From: CAWJAP01 sp963834365
Lineage (GTDB): Bacteria > Acidobacteriota > Vicinamibacteria > Vicinamibacterales > Vicinamibacteraceae
Length of the DNA: 64,000 nucleotides
Direction: 5' to 3'
Assembly: GCA_963834365.1 (NCBI GenBank)
Contig: CAWIBS010000039.1
Location: 62,001-126,000 of the forward strand
Part shown: positions 25,211 to 34,964 of the stretch, one piece after another
How positions within the stretch are numbered: the first letter of the stretch is position 1
Layout of the letters: each line of letters opens with the position of its first letter
The notes under the pieces: model-generated
What the model saw: only the letters and a program-made list of their open reading frames with translations
Database searches by the model: none
Told to the model about the DNA's origin: nothing
Translations under genes and position numbers: made by a program

Positions 25211-27745
25211 TCAGCGGCCGGGCAGGCCGTCGGGCTGCGTCACCCTGGCGAGCTCCTCGTCGGTCCACGGCCGGGTCCGGCCCGTGGAGGCGCCCCGCGC
25301 TTCGCGAACCAGCGACGGCTCGACCGGGCTGGCCGTCTGCCCCCAGGCGCGACGCACGTAGGTGAGCACTGCCGCGACCTCCTCGTCGGTCAGCGCCGAC
25401 AGGGGCGGCATGAGAGCCTGGCCTTCCTTGCCGTTCAGAACGATGCGTGCGGCATGGCCGGCCCGGCCGACCACCCACTTCGATCCAAGCAGGGGCGGCG
25501 CGAGGCCGTTCAGGCCGCGACCATCGAGCTGATGGCACGGCGCGCACATGGTGCCGTAGATTTGCTGCCCGGCCGTGAACCGCTCCCGCTCGGCGGGAGT
25601 CAGCGGCGGCGTGGTGTTCGCCGGCTTTGGTTTCCCCGGCCAGTCCAGACCCTCGGCCACCCGCGTTACCGCGGCGGCAAGCCCCGGATCGCGACTCCGC
25701 CCCAGCGCCAGGAATGCATCAGGGCGACGCGGCAGCGCGACAGGGGCCGGTGCCCGTCGCGCGAACGGTTCCTCGTTGCCAATCTCCGCACGGCCACCCT
25801 GCAAGCCGGCGAGCAGCGCCTCGCGCTGCCAGGCCACCCGGCCGGGCTCGGCGATCCAGCGGAGCACCTCGTCGAGCGCGTCGCCGCGGCGGCCGCGGAC
25901 CAGCGTCCGGACAAGCGTGGACACTGCATCGGCGCGCGGCTGTCCAGACGTCCCGAGCAGCCGTTCGAGGATTCGCGACTCGAGGCCCGCGACGCCGCTG
26001 ACGGCCGCATCGACCAGGACAGGATCGTCTCCATGCCGGTCGAGCAGGCCGAGAACCGCCGCCTCACGCGGCTCCGGGGGCAGCGCTCCCAGCGACGCCG
26101 CGAGCTGACGCCGCACCTGCGGTGAGTCGTCGTCGGCACGCGCCTGCAGGGCGGACGCGACCGCCTGATCGTTCTCCTGCAGCCAGCGCTCGGCGGCGCG
26201 GACCGCCGACGCGCGCACGGCCTCCGACCGATCGTCCAGCGCCCGTTTGAGCGTCTCGACGTCGAGCGCATCGATCCCGTCGAGCGTCCACAACGCGTGC
26301 AGCCGCGTGCGGCCGTCCGAGGCGCCGGCGACGAGCGCGCGCAGGGCGCCGGCCACGGAGGTGTCGCCCCGTTCGACCAGCAGCCGCTGCGCCGTGTCGC
26401 GCCACCAGCCATTGGGATGCGACAGCGTCTCGACGAGTTGTGCCGGCGCCTTCGCCGACAGCGCCGGCCGCGGGCCGCGCGACATCGACGTGTGCACGAC
26501 GCGGTAGATGCGCCCGTGGCGGATCGGCTGATCGAGCTTGTGCGTCCGGATGTGATTCTTCAGATACTCGGACTGATAGGCGCCGTGCTGAATGATCCCG
26601 CGATACATGTCGACGACGTAGAGGGTGCCGTCGGGCGCCGAGTACAGGTTGACCGGACGAAAGCGCTCGTCGGTGGACGCCATGAACTCGGCGCGCTCGT
26701 AGGCGTTGCGCGCGACCGGCCGCGCGGTCGCGTCCACGGTGACGATGAGGCGCCGGACGAGGTTCCCGGCGGGTTCCGTGACGAAGACGTTGCCCGCGAG
26801 ATCGGCGGGCAGCCGATCGCCGCGATAGACGACCGGCGTGCCGGCCGCGGAAAAGATCGCGAGCGACCCGTCGGCGCGAAGCGACCCTTCGCGATAGCCG
26901 CGGTTGACGCCGGGATTCCTGCGGATTGGCCAGACCGACATGTCCGCGGTCGTCGGCTCGTAGAGGCCGCGCGTGCGGACGATGGCCGGGTTGCGCGCAT
27001 AGTAGCGGGCCGGCAGGAGATCGACGCGGAGGGGATCGTCGTTCCAATTCCGGTACACGCGCCCGGCATCGTCCATGGTGACGCCCCACTGACCGCGCGC
27101 CAGTGTCGGCACGTACTCCCACCGCCCACCGCGCAACCGCACCTGGCCCGCGTGCTCGGAGGAGTAGATCCAGTTGTCGATCCCCCACAGAAGGCCGTTG
27201 GGGCTGTGCTCGGGATTGCCGTTCTCACGGCCGAAGTCGCCCCGCAAGCGGTCCTTCGAGTCGGCGCGGAGGTCGCCGTTGGTGTCGCGCGCCAGCCAGA
27301 GGTCGGGCGGCGCGGCGACCAGCACACCGTGCTCGAGCACCTTGACGCTCCGCGGCAGCACGAGCCCGTCGAGGAACACCGTCCGCTTGTCGGCCGTTCC
27401 ATCGTCGTCGGTGTCGTCGAGCACCGTGATCCGGCCGACCGGCTCGCGCTCGCCGCGGCCGTCGAGCGTCGGCATGTAGCCGCGCATCTCGACGACCCAG
27501 ATCCGGCCGTCGGCATCGATGTCGATCGCCACCGGATCTTCCACCATCGGCTCCGAGGCGATGAGCTCGACGCGGAAACCCGGCGGTACGACGAGTGTCT
27601 GGATGGCGCGGTCCGGCGGCAGGGCCGGCGATTCCTCGGACACGCGCTGCACGCCCGGAGGCCAGGGCCGGTCGGCGTCACGGCAGCCAGCCAGAGGCAG
27701 TGTGAAAACGAGCGCGGTGATCGCAAGCGTCCGGCCGGCCACCAT
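25211..27745 (-). CDS. PVC-type membrane-bound dehydrogenase lipoprotein with HEAT-like region and C-terminal cytochrome c
   Basis: 844 residues. The ATG at 27745 starts a lipoprotein signal (LVFTLPLAGCRDADRP). Next is a propeller with DIDADGRIWVVEMRGYMPT, NTNGDLRAD-like and LLWGIDNWIYSSEH, DGTLYVVDMYRGIIQHG signatures, typical of the PVC-type dehydrogenase domain. Then comes an alpha-helical repeat region (about 450-690) with HEAT-like spacing and a C-terminal c-type cytochrome with CAPCH at 734-738 (MCAPCHQLDGRG) and a likely axial Met in GQALMPPLSAL. Such proteins are thought to oxidise sugars or alcohols in the periplasm and pass electrons to the haem, though few have been tested. Frame intact. 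The gene is convergent with blaR1-like; hairpins separate them. Confidence 0.87.
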   Translation of the reverse strand: MVAGRTLAITALVFTLPLAGCRDADRPWPPGVQRVSEESPALPPDRAIQTLVVPPGFRVELIASEPMVEDPVAIDIDADGRIWVVEMRGYMPTLDGRGEREPVGRITVLDDTDDDGTADKRTVFLDGLVLPRSVKVLEHGVLVAAPPDLWLARDTNGDLRADSKDRLRGDFGRENGNPEHSPNGLLWGIDNWIYSSEHAGQVRLRGGRWEYVPTLARGQWGVTMDDAGRVYRNWNDDPLRVDLLPARYYARNPAIVRTRGLYEPTTADMSVWPIRRNPGVNRGYREGSLRADGSLAIFSAAGTPVVYRGDRLPADLAGNVFVTEPAGNLVRRLIVTVDATARPVARNAYERAEFMASTDERFRPVNLYSAPDGTLYVVDMYRGIIQHGAYQSEYLKNHIRTHKLDQPIRHGRIYRVVHTSMSRGPRPALSAKAPAQLVETLSHPNGWWRDTAQRLLVERGDTSVAGALRALVAGASDGRTRLHALWTLDGIDALDVETLKRALDDRSEAVRASAVRAAERWLQENDQAVASALQARADDDSPQVRRQLAASLGALPPEPREAAVLGLLDRHGDDPVLVDAAVSGVAGLESRILERLLGTSGQPRADAVSTLVRTLVRGRRGDALDEVLRWIAEPGRVAWQREALLAGLQGGRAEIGNEEPFARRAPAPVALPRRPDAFLALGRSRDPGLAAAVTRVAEGLDWPGKPKPANTTPPLTPAERERFTAGQQIYGTMCAPCHQLDGRGLNGLAPPLLGSKWVVGRAGHAARIVLNGKEGQALMPPLSALTDEEVAAVLTYVRRAWGQTASPVEPSLVREARGASTGRTRPWTDEELARVTQPDGLPGR

Positions 27746-27768
27746 CGAACTGTTACGCGCGAGCGCTC

Positions 27769-27855
27769 TCACATCTTCGACGTCCAGCTCTCCTCGTCCA
27801 CCTTCCACGCACCGCCCTCTTTGATCAGGGTGACGACGCCCGAGCCGTCCTTCAT
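27769..27855 (-). pseudogene. 28-residue 3' remnant of a small secreted or SnoaL-like protein
   Basis: The short frame MKDGSGVVTLIKEGGAWKVDEESWTSKM looks like the last strands of an NTF2/SnoaL-like or DUF4878-type fold: a VVTLxKEGGxWKVxxES ending. Nothing upstream on this strand extends it convincingly, so the 5' part appears lost. It lies 23 nt upstream of the PVC dehydrogenase start and could only be a remnant or a leader peptide. The family call is tentative. Confidence 0.4.
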
Positions 27856-28071
27856 GTGGGCTCCTCGATGCATGGACAGTGATCGAGCGCTGCGTGTTCC
27901 AGGCTCGCCGGCCGGCCCCGTTGGTCGGGCAGGCAGGTTGGTGACGGCGGCACAGTGTAGCGCAGTTGGCGGCGGGTGAACGCGCCGCCAGCGCGACGCG
28001 GCGAGGCGCCATCCGAGCCGCCACGCCGTCACGTTCGCCACCCGTGTCTTCCCGTGGCGACGGAACGGGCG

Positions 28072-28755
28072 TCAGTCGCCGCTCGCGCCCTTGAACTGAT
28101 CGTCGGGATCGGCGAAGAGCACATTGAAGCTGGTGAGCGAGCCGTAGCAGCCGGTGATGTAGGCCTGCAGCTTGATCTTGCTGGCCTCGTCGATCGCCAG
28201 GGCGTTCACCTGCTGTTCGAGCGTGCGCAGACGGTTCCGGATCATCACGATCTTGTGGAAGAAGGTCTCGATCGGCCAGCTCTTCTCCTGAAGAGCGGTG
28301 CTGGTCGGCCGCAGCACGAGCGATCCGCCGCGCCACTTCTCCGCCGGCGCCACGGCCGTCAAGCCGGTTTCTTCACGAATCACGCGCCGCAAGATCGCCT
28401 CGAGTGCCACTCGTCCTTCGCCAGCGACGTCAACCATGAGCGACTCCCCTGTGCATTCCCGTTCGGTCACCAGGTCCCAGCCATCCATCGCCCCGATCGC
28501 AGATTTCTCCACCCGTCCCTGTTCCCCCGCCTGGCCGGCTTGGGGACTGTCCCCACTTGTGGGTGCGCGGCGAGCGGGCACAAGGCGTGGTGTCGTGGCA
28601 CCGCGGTAGGCGTGTTGGCTGCCGCAGAAATCGCACTGGACCCGCAGCGCCCGGCCAGCGGAATCTGCAACGATGACGGTGTGCTCGCGGTCGGCCTTGC
28701 AGGCGCGGCAGAGGTCGTCGATCGATTCGCCGGCGCGGTAGACGCGCGTGGTCAC
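28072..28755 (-). CDS. uncharacterised zinc-ribbon protein
   Basis: 227 residues from GTG 28755. The N-terminal 55 residues form a treble-clef or ribbon pattern: CRACKADREHTVIVAD, about 20 residues, then CDFCGSQHAYR (two CxxC pairs). A low-complexity linker follows (RRAPTSGDSPQAGQAGEQGR). A helical C-terminal domain of about 120 residues contains FFHKIVMIRNRLRTLEQQVNAL, a likely coiled coil, and ends ITGCYGSLTSFNVLFADPDDQFKG. The linker is encoded by DNA containing the palindrome GGGGACTGTCCCC (28542-28554), akin to intergenic repeats in this window. The start region abuts a nonamer array. Soluble, probably nucleic-acid or protein binding; I do not recognise a named family. Confidence 0.65.
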   Translation of the reverse strand: MTTRVYRAGESIDDLCRACKADREHTVIVADSAGRALRVQCDFCGSQHAYRGATTPRLVPARRAPTSGDSPQAGQAGEQGRVEKSAIGAMDGWDLVTERECTGESLMVDVAGEGRVALEAILRRVIREETGLTAVAPAEKWRGGSLVLRPTSTALQEKSWPIETFFHKIVMIRNRLRTLEQQVNALAIDEASKIKLQAYITGCYGSLTSFNVLFADPDDQFKGASGD

Positions 28756-28769
28756 GGGCGTGATGCTAC

Positions 28770-29165
28770 ACCGAGCTGGAGCGGCTGGAGCGGCTGAGCG
28801 GCTGGAGCGGCTGAACGGCTGGAGCGGCTGGAACGGCTGGAGCGGCGCGTGCGGCTGGCGAGGCGTGACGCTCGACACCAGTCCGCTGCGCGTCCGCCAA
28901 GAGGGGTAGCGGACCGCTCGAGCGCGCGCTCGCCATCGACTCCAGCCGCACCAGCCGCACCACCCGCTCCAGCCGTTCCAGACAGGCCGTCGATAGCGTC
29001 GCGGGTCGCCCGCAAGCTCCCCAGTCCTTGCAGCGTGACGGTTTCGTCACGATCAGATTGACGTTCATCGCACGTTGTGCAAGATCCGTTCGACCGGTTT
29101 CATGTCGGCCAGCCGTTCCAAGCCGTTCCAGCCGATCATCCGCTCTATCCGCTCCAGCCGCTCCG
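28770..29165. repeat. inverted nonamer arrays (CTGGAGCGG / CCGCTCCAG) filling a divergent intergenic region
   Basis: From 28775 to about 28845 the sequence is eight or nine copies of CTGGAGCGG or its variants CTGAGCGG, CTGAACGG, CTGGAACGG. At about 28955-28990 and 29107-29165 the reverse complement CCGCTCCAG appears with variants CCGTTCCAG and CCGCACCAG. The two sets face each other across the 414-nt gap between the divergent zinc-ribbon and enolase genes and could pair. No gene was found in the gap; the middle (29035-29065) contains GTGACGGTTTCGTCAC, a short hairpin. Confidence 0.7.
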
Positions 29166-29169
29166 CCAT

Positions 29170-30326
29170 ATGCGCATCACGGGTATCGAGACGATCGTCT
29201 TCGACCGCGCGCTCACCGTGCACGCCGGGTCGATCGGATGGCTCTGGGTGCGCCTGCACACCGACGAGGGGCTGATCGGACTCGGGGAGACCTACCCCGC
29301 GCCGGCGGCGGCGGAAGCGGTCGTGCACGAGTCGTTCGCGCGACCCCTGCTCGGGCAGGATGCGCGCAATCGCGAACGGCTCTGGAACGATCTGTTCCTC
29401 GCCGTCAGCTATCACGGCTGGGCGGGCGCGGAGATGCGGGCGTTGAGCGCCGTCGATCTGGCGCTGTGGGATCTCGCCGGCAAAGCGGCCGGCCAGCCCG
29501 TCTACCGCCTGCTCGGGGGCCGCTCGCGCGAGCGCATCCGCACCTACAACACGTGCTACGACCACGTCTTCGACTTTCGCACCGATGCCGATCGACTGGC
29601 GCGGGATCTCGTGGCCCAGGGGATCATGGCGATGAAGATCTGGCCGTTCGACGAGATCGCGCTCGCCAATCGCGGCCAGTTCATCACCCCGTCGCAGCTC
29701 GAAGCCGGCCTCGAGCCGATCCGCAGGATTCGTGACGCGGTCGGCGACGACATGCAGATCGCGATCGAATGCCACGGCTACTGGAACGTCCCGTCGGCGG
29801 TCGGCGATCGCCCGGGCCGTCGCGCCGTTGCGGCCGATGTGGCTCGAGGAGATGCTGCCCCAGGACAACCTGGACGCGTACGCGCCGGCTGCGCGAGGAA
29901 ACCGACCTGCCGCTGGTGCTGAGCGAGCGCCTGATGACGCGGTGGCAGTTCCGCGAAGTGTTCGAGCGCGGGCTGGCGCAGTTCGCCAATCCGGATCCGT
30001 GCTGGTGCGGCGGGCTCACCGAGGCTGTCAAGATCGCCGCCGCCGCCGACACGGTCTACGTGCCGATGGCCCCCCACAACTGCGGCGGCCCGGTGCTGCA
30101 TGCGGCGTGCCTGCACCTGTCGGCGAGCGTCCCGAACCTGTTCATCCTCGAAAGCGTGCGGCGGCACTACCTGCAGGAATATCGCGGTATCGTCGCCGAG
30201 TGCTACCCGGCCGTGCACGGAACGCTGGCGCCGCCGGAAGCGCCGGGGCTCGGCATCGAGCTCGACCCCTCGTTCCTCACCCGGCCAGATGTGCGCATCC
30301 GCCGCATCGACTCGAATGCCGCCTGA
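29170..30326 (+). CDS. mandelate racemase/enolase-superfamily enzyme, probably a sugar-acid dehydratase (two frameshifts)
   Basis: About 385 residues when joined. The N-terminal capping domain runs MRITGIETIVFDRALTVHAG to about residue 120. The barrel shows the KIW position of the KxK base motif (VAQGIMAMKIWPFDE), metal ligands in AIECHGYWN, WLEEMLP and LSERLMTRW, and the general acid/base His in MAPHNCGGP. This set is characteristic of the MR subgroup that dehydrates or racemises sugar acids. Frame changes occur near 29810 and near 29885; the active-site blocks on both sides are intact, so the gene may be functional in the organism. The MFS transporter of the anion-symporter type starts 21 nt downstream, supporting uptake and use of an acid sugar such as galactonate or glucarate. 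The exact substrate is not determinable. Confidence 0.83.
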
Positions 30327-30347
30327 TTGCCCGAACCACGCGTCCAG

Positions 30348-31682
30348 ATGACGAGTGCCTCGCCCACCACGGCGCGACGCACGCTGCTCGGATATGCCGT
30401 CGGGCTCGCCGCCATCCTCTATCTCGATCGTGTGTGCATCTCGCAGTCGCAGGCCCAGATCAGCGCCGATCTCGGCCTGAGCAAGACCGACATGGGCCTG
30501 GCCATGATGGCCTTCGGCCTGGCCTATGCGATCTTCGAAGTGCCCGGCGGCTGGCTGGGCGATCGGATCGGCCCGCGGGCCGTGCTCACGCGCGTGGTCG
30601 CCTGGTGGTCGGCATTCACGATGGCCACGGGACTGGCGACGAATCTGTGGTCGCTGTCACTCATCCGCTTCCTGTTCGGCGCCGGCGAAGCCGGCTGCTT
30701 CCCGAACCTCACGAAGGCCTTCAGCAACTGGTTCCGCGGCCAGGATCGCACCCGCGCGCAGGCCATCACCTGGCTCGCGGCACGATGGGGCGGCGCGTTC
30801 ACGCCGCTCGTCGTCGTGTTCGTCCTCGAGTTCGTCACCTGGCGTCAGAGCTTCTACATCTTCGGCAGCGTCGGATTCGTCTGGGCGTTCTTCTTCTATC
30901 GGTGGTTTCGCAACCGTCCGTCCGAGCACCCTGGCGTCAACCCGGCGGAACTGGCGCTGCTCACCGGCGGCGGGGCTGACAGGATCAGAATCGCGGACGA
31001 CGAGGCCGGACACCTCGACGTGCCGTGGACCCGGTTCTTCACGAACCGATCGGTCTGGCTGCTCTGCATCCAGTATGGGTGCCTGAGCTACGGGTTCTGG
31101 TTCTACCTGACCTGGCTGCCCACCTATATTCGCGAAGCATTCGCGCTGCATGACGCCGACCGCTACCAGGCGGCATGGCTGGCGGCGATCCCGCTGTTCC
31201 TCGCCGGCGTCAGCGTGTGGCTCACCGGCCAGGTCACGCCGCGGCTCGTCGCACGGTTCGGCAGCGTCAGCCGCGTCCGCCGCGGGCTCGGCTTCGTCGG
31301 TCACGGCCTGGCCTGCGTGATGCTGATCGCCTCGGTCAGCCTCGGCCAGCCGGTGGTCGCGATGATCGCCATGGGTCTGTCCTGCTTTGGCAACGACATG
31401 GTCATGCCCGGCTCGTGGACCGCCTGCATGGACCTCGGCGGGCGTTACGCGGGCACGCTCTCCGGACTGATGAACACGTGGGGCAGCGTCGGCGGCCTGC
31501 TCGCGCCCTGGACCATCCCGGTGATCCTCGAGAGGGCCGGCGGGAACTGGAGCGTCCCGATCCTCGTCATCGCGTTCTGGTATGGCATCGGCGCGCTGTG
31601 CTGGCTCGGCATCGACTCGGCGACGCCGCTCGAACAACCGGAGCCACGTCGGGACGCAGTCACGGACATGACCTCCCGCTGA
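30348..31682 (+). CDS. MFS transporter, anion:cation symporter (hexuronate/galactonate) type
   Basis: 444 residues with about 12 hydrophobic segments. The N-terminal signature GYAVGLAAILYLDRVCISQSQ, followed by DMGLAMMAFGLAYAIFEVPGGWLGDRIGPR, is the standard ACS-family motif around helices 1-3. A second MFS-like motif lies in the central loop. ATG 30348 was chosen over an upstream TTG because it begins shortly before helix 1 and leaves the stop of the preceding gene free. The partner gene upstream encodes an enolase-superfamily acid-sugar enzyme, so the transported substrate is probably that acid. The frame is intact. Confidence 0.88.
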   Translation: MTSASPTTARRTLLGYAVGLAAILYLDRVCISQSQAQISADLGLSKTDMGLAMMAFGLAYAIFEVPGGWLGDRIGPRAVLTRVVAWWSAFTMATGLATNLWSLSLIRFLFGAGEAGCFPNLTKAFSNWFRGQDRTRAQAITWLAARWGGAFTPLVVVFVLEFVTWRQSFYIFGSVGFVWAFFFYRWFRNRPSEHPGVNPAELALLTGGGADRIRIADDEAGHLDVPWTRFFTNRSVWLLCIQYGCLSYGFWFYLTWLPTYIREAFALHDADRYQAAWLAAIPLFLAGVSVWLTGQVTPRLVARFGSVSRVRRGLGFVGHGLACVMLIASVSLGQPVVAMIAMGLSCFGNDMVMPGSWTACMDLGGRYAGTLSGLMNTWGSVGGLLAPWTIPVILERAGGNWSVPILVIAFWYGIGALCWLGIDSATPLEQPEPRRDAVTDMTSR

Positions 31683-31718
31683 CGGCCGCCGCGCATAGCT
31701 GACAGCAGAGCCGGACGC

Positions 31719-31724
31719 TATACT
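31719..31724 (+). promoter_or_regulatory. putative -10 box of the Ser/Thr kinase gene
   Basis: TATACT lies 7 nt before the GTG at 31732, so the transcript would begin at or beside the start codon (leaderless). CTGACA at 31699-31704 could act as a -35 box but is only 14 nt away. Confidence 0.45.
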
Positions 31725-31731
31725 CGCGCTC

Positions 31732-34700
31732 GTGGCCCTCGCCCCCGGCACCAGGTTCGGCGCGTACGATGTCCTGGGCCTCGTCGGCACCGGAGGCATG
31801 GGCGAGGTGTACAAGGCGAGAGATCCGCGGCTCAATCGATTTCTCGCGCTGAAGATCATTCCCGATGAACTCGCGGCCGACGAACGCCGGCGCGAGCGCT
31901 TCCGTCGCGAAGCGCAAGCCATTGCCGCGCTCACCCACCCCAACATCGTCACCATCTACGGCGCCGAGGAGATCGACGGGCGACTCGTGCTGGCGATGGA
32001 GCTATGCGATGCCAGACGCGGCCGATGCGACCGAGGGGCTTGATATCGAGGTGGAGCATGTCGCCGAGCGTCGGGCCACTCATAGCGCTGCAGCGGCTGC
32101 GGGGGCGGTAGTGCACGCGCTGCAGGCCGAGCCGACGAATCCAGGCGCTGACCGTCGAGCGCGGGACGCCCGAGCGCGCGACCAATCAGCCAGGCGGGGA
32201 CGCCGTGATCGGTGCGGAGCTGCTGGATGGCGGTCACCAGCGCCGCGGCGGTGATGCGCGGGCTGCGATGCGGTCGGGACGAGCGATCCTCGAGGCCGGC
32301 GACGCCTTCGGCGCGGTGACGCTGGACCCACTTGCGCACGGTGGGAGCGCTCACGCTGAACGCCTCAGCGGTTTCGGCGTAGGTCCACTGATCCTGCAGG
32401 ACGCGCTGCGCGATGAGCCGGCGTGTCACCGGGGTAGTCCTCGCATTACGATGGAGTTGCATCGAGAGCCTCCACTGGGAACGTTGGAAAGGTGTGGGAA
32501 CCCCCATTGTGGTGGACGGCAAGACGCTGGCGGACCTCATTCCGAAGGGCGGGCTCCCGCTCGATCGCCAGTTGAAGCTCGCGGTGCAGATGGCGGAAGC
32601 GCTCGGCGCGGCGCACGACCGCGGGATCGTCCACCGCGACTTCAAGCCGCGCAACGTGATGGTCGCCGAGGACGGCCGCGTCAAGGTGCTGGACTTCGGC
32701 CTGGCGACGCTGCGCGACCTGCAGCCTGCCCCTGGCACCAATGTGACGGCGCCGCTCTGGGAGCTCACCGGCGAGGGACGCGTCGTCGGGACGGCGTCCT
32801 ACATGTCGCCCGAGCAGGCCGAGGGCCATGCCCTCGATTACCGCACGGACCTGTTCTCGCTGGGCATCGTCCTGCACGAGATGGCGGTCGGCGAGCGGCC
32901 GTTCCAGGGCGATTCGATCGTCTCCGTCCTGGCGGCCATCGTCCGCGACACCCCCCGGCCTCTCACCGAGATCAATCCCCGGATTCCAAAGGAGCTCGGG
33001 CGCATCGTCCGGCGCTGCCTCGCCAAGGATCGCGAGGAGCGCTATCAGTCGGCAAGAGATCTCGGCACGATCTCACGGATCTCCGGCTGGAGCTGCGATC
33101 GGGGGAGTCGGGTGAACGCCAGGCCCTTCCCGCCGGCATGCAGAGGCGCTACAGGCTGATGGCGGGCATCGCGGGCGGGCTGCTGCTGGCAGGCGCCGCG
33201 GGATGGGCCGCCGGTCGATTCAGCGGCCCGACGGCCGTCGCAGCCGCCCGGCCCGCGGAATCGCTGCAGCTCACCTTCGAACCCGGGATGGAGTCGTCGC
33301 CGAGCATCTCTCCGGACGGGCGCTGGGTCGTCTACACGCGACGTGCCGACGCCAAAACCGACGTTTTCCTCCAGGCCGTCGGCGGTGATCGATCCATCAA
33401 CCTGACCGGCGAATCGAACTCCGGAAACGGACATCCGGCCTTCTCCCCCGACGGTGAACGGATTGCGTTCCGCTCGAGCCGCCAGGGTGGCGGGCTGTTC
33501 GTCATGGGGCGGACGGGCGACTTCGTCCGGCGCGTGAGCGACGCCGGCTACAGTCCGACGTGGTCGCCCGACGGCAAGCGTCTGGCGTATTCGTCGATGA
33601 ACGTGACCGACTTCCCGTATGCGCACGTGGGCGGGTCGACGCTGTGGACCGTGGAGATCGAGACCGGCGAGCGCCGGCAGCTGAGCACCGGCGATGCGGT
33701 ACAGCCCGCGTGGTCGCCAAACGGGTCGCGCATCGCCTACTGGGGTGTGGATGCCGCAACGCGACGGCGGGACATCTGGACAGTCGCGACGGGGGGCGGC
33801 GCACCCGTGGCGGTGACGGGAGATGTCGCACTCGATGCCACACCCGTATGGGCGCCCGACGGGCGTCATCTCTATTTCGCCAGCGATCGCGGCGGCACGA
33901 TCAACCTGTGGCGCGTCCCGATCGACGAAAGCAGCGGACGCGTGCTGGGCCCGGCCGAACCGGTCACCGTTCCCGCGGGACAGGCGTTCTGGCCGACGCT
34001 GTCACGAGACGGCCGGCGGCTCGCGTATGCGACGACGAGCTGGATCGGAACTGTGTACGCGCTGGCGTTCGACCCGAACGCGGGAGCCGTCGCCGGCGCA
34101 CCGTCCTGGCTGCTCGGCGGTCCTCACCACTGGTCCACGGTCCGCGTCTCGCCCGATGGCCGCCGGTTGCTGGTGGTGCGCTGGAGTCAACAGCAGGACT
34201 TCTTCATGCTCGCGTCAGACGGGACCGGGCTGAGACGGCTCACCGACGATCCCGCCGGTGTCCGGTGCCCGGAGTGGTCCCCCGACGGACGTCGGATCGT
34301 GTTCCTCAGCGCCCAGCGCGGCGACCGCGTGCTGCGGTTCCTCGATCCCGACACCGGCGGCGTGGAGCGGCGCAACGACGTCGTCTCGACGGGTCTGCTC
34401 GGCTGTCCCGTCTGGTCGCCCGACGGCAATCGTCTGGCGTTGCAACAGGGGCCCGAACAGGCCGCAACGCTGATCGTCCACGCGTCGGCCGACGCGGGAC
34501 GCGAGCCCCTGGATCGACTGCCCGATCATCCCGGCGGCGCCTTTGTGCCTCGGGCGTGGTCGGCCAATGGCCAGGTCCTGGCGGGCACGGTCGGCAATCG
34601 CATCGCGATCTACAACTTCGACCTCCGCCGGTACGACACGCTCGCCGACGGGCCGCCGGTCATCGCGGCCGCGCGACTGCAGTGGCTGCCGGACGGAAAG

Positions 34701-34886
34701 CGTCTGCTCGCCCAGGGCCAGCGTACGAACATCTACCTCGTGGACGCGGGGAGCCACCGCTTCACGGAGGCCTTTTCTACTGCGCCCGACCTGGTGCGCA
34801 CGTTCTCGCTCACGCTGGACGGCCGCCGGCTCTATATCAGCCGGGGACCCGAAGAGGGGGACGTCTGGGTGACGACCCTGAGGTGA
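31732..34886 (+). pseudogene. transmembrane Ser/Thr protein kinase with TolB/PD40 propeller, split by an IS481 fragment
   Basis: Without the insertion this is a PknB-like kinase of about 880 residues. The N lobe has GTRFGAYDVLGLVGTGGMGEVYKARD (glycine loop), LALKIIPDEL (Lys) and RREAQAIAALTHPNIVTIYG. The coding sequence is interrupted after residue 90 (near 32003) and resumes at about 32509 with VDGKTLADLIPKGG, IVHRDFKPRNVMV (catalytic Asp), KVLDFGLA, and GTASYMSPEQAEG. A further frame change near 33065 precedes the membrane helix (MAGIAGGLLLAGAAGWAAG, about 33161). About 500 residues of PD40 repeats follow (SPSISPDGRWVVYTRR, PTWSPDGKRLAYSS, PEWSPDGRRIVFLS). HRDFKPRN differs from the usual HRDLKPAN but keeps the catalytic residues. 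In this sequence the gene cannot give a working kinase. Confidence 0.85.
32004..32505 (-). mobile_element. one-ended fragment of an IS481-family element (N-terminal half of the transposase)
   Basis: The minus strand from 32462 encodes MQLHRNARTTPVTRRLIAQ, then WTYAETAEAFSVSAPTVRKW and GLEDRSSRPHRSPR. After a frame change it continues LGDMLHLDIKPLGRIGRV and stops matching near 32004. These are the helix-turn-helix half and the first DDE strand region of IS481-type transposases; the catalytic core beyond DIKPLGR is absent. The 40 nt between the ATG and 32505 (ending GTGTGGGAACCCCC on the plus strand) would be the element end. The kinase sequence on either side appears to join with almost no loss. 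Confidence 0.8.
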
Positions 34887-34964
34887 GCGGGACCCCGCGA
34901 CGAGCCCGTGGGGCGGGCGCTCGTGTCGGGTAGTATCTGCGGCACGTCCTCAACGAGGTGATTC

